Shown here piece by piece: positions 59,604-64,000 of a DNA stretch of 64,000 bases; the stretch's first letter is position 1; each line of letters opens with the position of its first letter. Both the position numbers and the translations under genes were made by a program. The stretch is from Alistipes sp. Lineage in GTDB: Bacteria; Bacteroidota; Bacteroidia; Bacteroidales; Rikenellaceae. The notes beneath the pieces were generated by a model. The model did not search any database. It was given only the letters and a program-made list of their open reading frames with translations, and was not told the origin of the DNA. The stretch is from the NCBI GenBank assembly GCA_020026395.1, contig JAHHQM010000001.1, positions 1 to 64,000 of the forward strand. Direction: 5' to 3'.

Positions 59604-62423
59604 TTATTTGGCTTCGGGGCGCATTACCACGTGTACCAGGTTCTTGTCCTTGAGTACGCGTTTTGCCATAGCCTGTACGTCGGCGGGAGTCAGTTCGCGA
59701 ACGGCCTTCTCGTAGTCGGCAACGTAGTTCAGACCGAGCGTCTCCTTGGCAACGATGTAGTTGACCCAGGCGCCGTTGTTTTCCAGACTGTTCTCCCAGC
59801 TCTTCAACAGGAACTTGCGGTGGTTCTCGATATCCTTGACAACGGGACCGTTCTTGGCGATGTTCTCGATCTCCTTGACGATGATCTCCATCAGCTCGTC
59901 GGCCATAGCCTCGTTCGTGTCGAACATGATGGCCAGACGGTAGATCTTCTCGGGGGTGTTCTGAACCATACCCGAAACACCTACACCGTACGTACCACCC
60001 TTCTCCTCACGGATCGAGATCAGGTAACGCGAATTCAGAGCCTCACCGAGGAACTGGGCGGTCAACGACTCCTTGATCGAAGCGTCGCTCTTGCCGAAGT
60101 AGTTGTAGAATACCGAAACCTTGGGCTGCTGCATGCTGCAACGGAACTCCTTCTCGACGTGACCGCGCGTGATGCGGACGTTATCATCGACCTTCTCGAG
60201 TTTCTCATTGTCGACGGGCAGCGAACCGATATATTTCTCAACCATGGGTTTCAGGGCGTCGAGATCGACGTTACCGACGAATACGAAGGTGTAACCGTTG
60301 GCACCCGGGAAGAGTTTCTTGTAGATCGAGGGCAGCTTCTTGAAATCGAACTTGTCGAGATCCTCCAGCGTAAGCTCACGACGCAAGGGGTTGTTGTTGT
60401 AGAGGGCAGCCGAACGAGCCTCGTTCATCAGGTAATCGGGGTTGGTCTTGATGTTGGCCAGCTGCGTGCGGATCATGTTCATGGCGATGTTGTACTCGTT
60501 CTCGCCGAAGCGTGGCTGCGTAAAGCGCAGGTAGAGCAACTGGAACATGGTCTCCATATCTTTCAGGGCGCAGTTACCGTTCATCGAGCACTCGTAGTTC
60601 GATACGCTGGGCGATACGCCTGCGTTCTTACCGGCGAGCTGTTTCGAGAGATCCTGTGCGTTGAACTGTGCGATACCCGACATCGAGGTGAACGTGGTCA
60701 GAAGTTCGCCCATGTGGTGCTCCTCGGCGGGCAGCACGGCCAGACCGCCTTTGGCGAAACCGTACATGCGCAGCTCGTCAGCCTTGAACGTGGTCGGCTT
60801 AACGATGATCTTGATACCGTTCTTCAAAGTCCACTCGGTGGTACCCATCAACTGGTCCTGCATGGTGGTCTGTACGGGCGAGCCGTTCAGCTGGATCGAC
60901 GGGTCGAGCAGCGGAGCATCAACCGTCGAATCTACATAGGGAGTCAGTTCGGCGTTCATAGCCTTCTCGCGTGCGGCGAGGATCTCCTTCTCGGTGGGGT
61001 TGGCCAGATCCTGCTTCTCGGGAGCATTGACGATGATCACCTGGTTCTCCGACGAGATCAGGTCGGCAATGTGCTTGTTTACCTCCTCGAGCGAAATCTC
61101 GGCGATGAGTTTACGCACGATGACCTCTTCCTCTTCGCTGGCCATCAGCGAGGAGTTGTTGTCGTAGTTGTTCAGACACTCCTGAACCAGATCGCCGTTG
61201 GTGCGGTTCTTGCTGTTGGCATAAGCGGCATCCAACCAGCTCATCATATCTTTCTTGACGCGCTGCAACTCACCCTCCGTGAAACCGAAGCGGCGGATGC
61301 GCTCCATCTCGGCATAAGCGGCCTCGAAACCACGCATCAACTCACCGTCGGGCGTGCCTACGTAAACCGTCGTACCGGAAAGCGTCGGGCAGAGGCCTAC
61401 GCCACCCGTGCTGAAACCTGCCTGGAGGAAGGGAGCATTGGGCTGCATGGCGATCTCACTCATACGGTTGTTGGCCATCAGGCTGAAGAAGATGTTGATA
61501 TGATCCTCACGCATACCTTCTACCGTGTTGTTCCAGATTTCGGGGCGTGCCGGATGTTTGATGATCACGCGTGCCGAAGTGGCCTGCATTTCGGGATCGG
61601 TATAGATGCTGACGATCGGCTCCTTGTTGTCGGGAACGATGATCGTTTCCTTCTTCGATGCGTTCTTCTTCGAGGGGGCGATGTCCTTCATCAGTTTTTT
61701 GATCTGAGCCTCGACCTTGTCCACGTCGACGTCACCTGCGATGACGATGGCCTGGTACTCGGGACGATACCACTGATGGTAGAAGTCGCGCAGTACGCGG
61801 TGCTCGAAGGTCTTCAGGTAATCCAGATAACCGATCAGGTTACGCTCTTCGTAGCGCGTGCCGCGGGTCAGTGCCTGGATCATCTTGTACTGCGAACGCC
61901 ACTGTGCGTTGTCGCGCGTACGCAACTCCTCCATGATCACACCACGCTCGGCGTCGATCTCCGAAGCCTCCAGCGACAGGAAGTGCGACCAGTCGTGCAG
62001 GATCAGCAGTGCGGTATCGATGCAACCCTGACGTTTGGTCGGAACGTTGTTGATGTTGTAAACCGTACGATCCCAAGTGGTGTAGGCGTTCAGGTCGTTA
62101 CCGAACTTTACGCCGATTTTCTCCAGATATTCGATCATGGTCTTGCCGGGAAGGTTCTTTGTACCGTTGAAGGCCATGTGTTCGAGGAAGTGAGCCAGAC
62201 CCTGCTGGTCGTCGTTCTCCTGAATGGAGCCTACGTCGTGCCAGATGTAGAAGTCGGCCTGTCCTTTGGGCTTTTCGTTGTGACGGATGTAGTAGGTCAT
62301 ACCGTTGGCAAGCTTACCCTTGCGTACGGTCGGATCCATCGGGAGCTGTTCGGGCGTTCCCTGAATCGCAAAAGCTGTGCTCGCTGCGAATGCTGCGAGA
62401 AGCACCATCATTAATTTTTTCAT
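59604..62423 (-). CDS. M16-family (pitrilysin-like) zinc protease
   Basis: 939 residues with a signal peptide (A-S-T-A-F-A about 14-19), so probably periplasmic. The inverted zinc motif H-F-L-E-H is at residues 78-82 and the third ligand is in the G-V-I-M-E-E segment about 75 residues later. Two M16 halves follow each other: the N-terminal one active, the C-terminal one (about 500-939; with R-L-A-I-M-F-D-T-N-E and the G-G-T-Y-G-V loop) lacking the motif, as is normal. Degrades peptides in a closed chamber. Single gene with its own terminator. Physiological substrate unknown. Confidence 0.94.
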   Translation of the reverse strand: MKKLMMVLLAAFAASTAFAIQGTPEQLPMDPTVRKGKLANGMTYYIRHNEKPKGQADFYIWHDVGSIQENDDQQGLAHFLEHMAFNGTKNLPGKTMIEYLEKIGVKFGNDLNAYTTWDRTVYNINNVPTKRQGCIDTALLILHDWSHFLSLEASEIDAERGVIMEELRTRDNAQWRSQYKMIQALTRGTRYEERNLIGYLDYLKTFEHRVLRDFYHQWYRPEYQAIVIAGDVDVDKVEAQIKKLMKDIAPSKKNASKKETIIVPDNKEPIVSIYTDPEMQATSARVIIKHPARPEIWNNTVEGMREDHINIFFSLMANNRMSEIAMQPNAPFLQAGFSTGGVGLCPTLSGTTVYVGTPDGELMRGFEAAYAEMERIRRFGFTEGELQRVKKDMMSWLDAAYANSKNRTNGDLVQECLNNYDNNSSLMASEEEEVIVRKLIAEISLEEVNKHIADLISSENQVIIVNAPEKQDLANPTEKEILAAREKAMNAELTPYVDSTVDAPLLDPSIQLNGSPVQTTMQDQLMGTTEWTLKNGIKIIVKPTTFKADELRMYGFAKGGLAVLPAEEHHMGELLTTFTSMSGIAQFNAQDLSKQLAGKNAGVSPSVSNYECSMNGNCALKDMETMFQLLYLRFTQPRFGENEYNIAMNMIRTQLANIKTNPDYLMNEARSAALYNNNPLRRELTLEDLDKFDFKKLPSIYKKLFPGANGYTFVFVGNVDLDALKPMVEKYIGSLPVDNEKLEKVDDNVRITRGHVEKEFRCSMQQPKVSVFYNYFGKSDASIKESLTAQFLGEALNSRYLISIREEKGGTYGVGVSGMVQNTPEKIYRLAIMFDTNEAMADELMEIIVKEIENIAKNGPVVKDIENHRKFLLKSWENSLENNGAWVNYIVAKETLGLNYVADYEKAVRELTPADVQAMAKRVLKDKNLVHVVMRPEAK

Positions 62424-62561
62424 AGTTTTTTTTGTTAGGTATTTCTTGTTTTTGTTTAAAATTTCAGGTTGTGGCGCACACCTTTGCCAAGGATATGCAC
62501 ATTACAAACACTAAAGATATAATATTTTTCGGGGATTAACCTTCGTTTGAGTCGAAAAAAT

Positions 62562-62804
62562 TTATTCATGCGGCTTTTCGGGGGGTGCTTCGTCCTCTTT
62601 TTCGGGTCGGTACTCCAACACGTCGCCCGGTTGGCACTCCAATTCGCGGCAGATCGCCTCGAGGGTGGACAGACGCACGGCCTTGGCCTTTCCGTTTTTG
62701 AGGATGGAGAGGTTGGCGGCCGTCAGACCGATCCGGTCGGCCAGTTCGCCGAGTGGCATCTTGCGTTTGGCCATCATGACATCGACATTGATGATTATTG
62801 CCAT
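62562..62804 (-). CDS. Small Cro/CI-type DNA-binding regulator
   Basis: 80 residues. Helix-turn-helix of the XRE class at about 17-62 (G-E-L-A-D-R-I-G-L-T-A-A-N-L-S-I-L-K-N-G). The C-terminal dozen residues are acidic and proline-rich. Preceded by the DUF2975 membrane-protein gene (55-bp gap), the standard pairing in which the membrane protein is thought to be regulated by, or to act with, the small repressor. Start at 62804 chosen for the M-A-I-I-I-N-V-D-V-M beginning typical of this group. Confidence 0.9.
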   Translation of the reverse strand: MAIIINVDVMMAKRKMPLGELADRIGLTAANLSILKNGKAKAVRLSTLEAICRELECQPGDVLEYRPEKEDEAPPEKPHE

Positions 62805-62859
62805 CGTGTACTCCTTTCTTTATTGCGTTTGGTTGTCCGAGTCATTTTCGTGTGGGTTT

Positions 62860-63531
62860 TCAGATGGTGAATTTTTGTTCTTCGCTCAACTGCGAACTGA
62901 TCGAGAACACCTCGCCCATGAAGATGAACAGGATACCGATGATGAAATTCCAGTAATCGAATTGAAATCCGTCCAGAACGTGCAGCGGGGTGTCGGCCAG
63001 AAGGCGGGCGGCCTCGCGGGCGTTGATCGTCTGCATGATGCTGTCGCAGAGCACCGTAAGGATGATCAGTGCGCCGATCCAGCGGGTACGGACGATGTTG
63101 GCGTGGTGGACGGGTTGTTCGTCGCGGATCGACTTACGCAGCGAATTGATGATCAGGGCGAAGAGCACGAGCATCACGAGCGATGCGGCGGCGGCAATGA
63201 GCAACATCGAGAAAGCCAGCGGACTGTCGGCGAACGTACGGAACGAACTTCCCCAGGTAATCTCCTCGTCGGTCGAAACCATCAGGCGGAGTCGGGCGAC
63301 CGACGGCGAGATGTTTTCGGGAAGCCCCTCCACTTCGATGTGCGACGAATTGACATCCAGCGGAGCTTTGACCACATAGGCAAAGCGGTCGGGTGTGCCC
63401 TCACTGGCCGCCTGACGGTAGCTGTCGGCGAAACCCGAGATGAAGTGTGGCGAGGCACCCAGGATCAGGGCGACGAAGTAAATGATGTAAATCACCGACA
63501 GGTGGCGGTACATTCTTTTTTTCTGCTGCAT
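62860..63531 (-). CDS. DUF2975 membrane protein
   Basis: 223 residues from the start at 63531 (M-Q-Q-K-K-R-M-Y). Four hydrophobic segments (about 13-33, 125-150, 168-188, 195-215) with a roughly 90-residue extracytoplasmic loop between the first two. The family is almost always found beside a small XRE regulator, as here. Function unknown. The longer upstream reading is not favoured because a TACCTTTG box on this strand lies at 63567-63574, 35 bp before the chosen start. Confidence 0.85.
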   Translation of the reverse strand: MQQKKRMYRHLSVIYIIYFVALILGASPHFISGFADSYRQAASEGTPDRFAYVVKAPLDVNSSHIEVEGLPENISPSVARLRLMVSTDEEITWGSSFRTFADSPLAFSMLLIAAAASLVMLVLFALIINSLRKSIRDEQPVHHANIVRTRWIGALIILTVLCDSIMQTINAREAARLLADTPLHVLDGFQFDYWNFIIGILFIFMGEVFSISSQLSEEQKFTI

Positions 63532-63566
63532 AGGTCTGCTGCGCGTTAGGTTTGATTTTCTGAAAA

Positions 63567-63574
63567 CAAAGGTA
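63567..63574 (-). promoter_or_regulatory. -7 box (TACCTTTG) of the DUF2975-XRE operon
   Basis: Exact TAnnTTTG match upstream of the chosen DUF2975 start. Confidence 0.5.
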
Positions 63575-63736
63575 AGATCTTTTTTCTGAAATTCCAATAA
63601 AATTTATCGTTTTTCGATAAATATTTTCGGTTTTGTGGTGATCCGCGGGTTCGGGTGCGGGGCGGAGTTCCCGAAAAGGACGATTTTTGGGCGTTTTTTA
63701 CGACAAGTAATCGAGCGGGGTTTCCGTGGAAAATCG

Positions 63737-63744
63737 TACATTTG
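63737..63744 (+). promoter_or_regulatory. -7 box (TACATTTG) of the thioesterase gene
   Basis: Exact TAnnTTTG match 21 bp before the ATG at 63766. Confidence 0.5.
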
Positions 63745-63765
63745 TTGAAACGAAAAACGAAGATT

Positions 63766-64000
63766 ATGGCAGAAAAGTCAATTTACGATTATCGGGTCGA
63801 ACCGCACGAGGTGGATTTTACGTTGAAGATGACCATCCCCGACCTGATTTCGACGGTGCTGAACACGGCGGGTCGCGATGCGCTGGGCAAGGGATTCGGC
63901 GTGGAGGATCTGTTGGCGGGCAACCATTCGTGGGTGCTTTCGCGCATGGCCGTCGAGGTGGATCGCCGTCCCGAACAGCACGAGGCCTATCGCGTGACGA
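63766..64000 (+). CDS. Acyl-ACP thioesterase, N-terminal part only
   Basis: The first 78 residues (M-A-E-K-S-I-Y-D-Y-R-V-E-P-H-E-V-D-F...) match the start of bacterial FatA/FatB-like acyl-ACP thioesterases: Y-x-V-x-x-x-E-V-D at the beginning, then a hotdog-fold helix (I-S-T-V-L-N-T-A-G-R-D-A) and W-V-L-S-R-M-A-V-E-V-D. They release free fatty acids from acyl carrier protein in the cytosol. The gene runs off the right edge, so active-site residues are not visible. Confidence 0.75.
   Translation, partial: MAEKSIYDYRVEPHEVDFTLKMTIPDLISTVLNTAGRDALGKGFGVEDLLAGNHSWVLSRMAVEVDRRPEQHEAYRVT

Noticed and set aside
59580..62414. 944-codon plus-strand frame
   Set aside because: Antisense to an intact M16 protease with its zinc motif; a composition artefact.

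Overview
The window looks like a chromosome segment of a gut Bacteroidota, most likely Alistipes or a close Rikenellaceae relative. The evidence is repeated TAnnTTTG promoter boxes, weak ribosome-binding sites, SusC/SusD gene pairs, BACON-domain lipoproteins, lipoproteins that begin C-S-D-D-D after the lipobox, a rubredoxin-first rubrerythrin, and a probable cysteate synthase of the kind used for sulfonolipids. The genus call is inference. I see no rRNA, tRNA or CRISPR array.

Region by region. (1) Positions 1-7300 and 19200-32300 hold an array of ten lipoprotein genes, one of them cut by the left edge. They share a leader peptide style and are built from tandem copies of two related beta-rich repeat types. 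Three also carry thioredoxin domains and three carry BACON domains. Most stand alone with their own promoter box and a strong terminator. (2) At 7371-8477 a TfoX-like gene is split by an AT-rich 777-bp insertion carrying one gene for a secreted protein; a 7-bp direct repeat marks the junctions, and removing the insert restores the frame exactly. (3) 8530-12923: an EamA-type exporter, a bile-acid:sodium-symporter-family transporter and a DUF4838 glycoside-hydrolase-like protein. (4) 13296-18703: a TonB-dependent receptor followed by a lipoprotein with several OB-like repeats, with no SusD. (5) 32688-42184: a host-glycan utilisation locus (SusC, SusD, GH18, DUF1735/LamG binding protein, then a separately promoted GH20).

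(6) 42253-44463: a SLOG-family protein, a rubrerythrin and a thioredoxin-like lipoprotein. (7) 44617-51103: a complete histidine-to-glutamate operon ordered ftcD-hutU-hutH-hutI. (8) 51274-59424: a TonB-dependent receptor, probable cysteate synthase, carboxynorspermidine decarboxylase, YeiH-type transporter, LysR regulator and carboxynorspermidine synthase. The two norspermidine-route genes flank a possibly sulfite-linked group. (9) 59604-64000: an M16 protease, a Cro/CI-type regulator with a DUF2975 membrane protein, and the start of an acyl-ACP thioesterase gene.

The overall picture is a gut commensal that harvests amino-sugar-containing glycans and histidine, makes polyamines and probably sulfonolipids, and devotes a large block to a family of modular, probably surface-exposed lipoproteins of unknown role.
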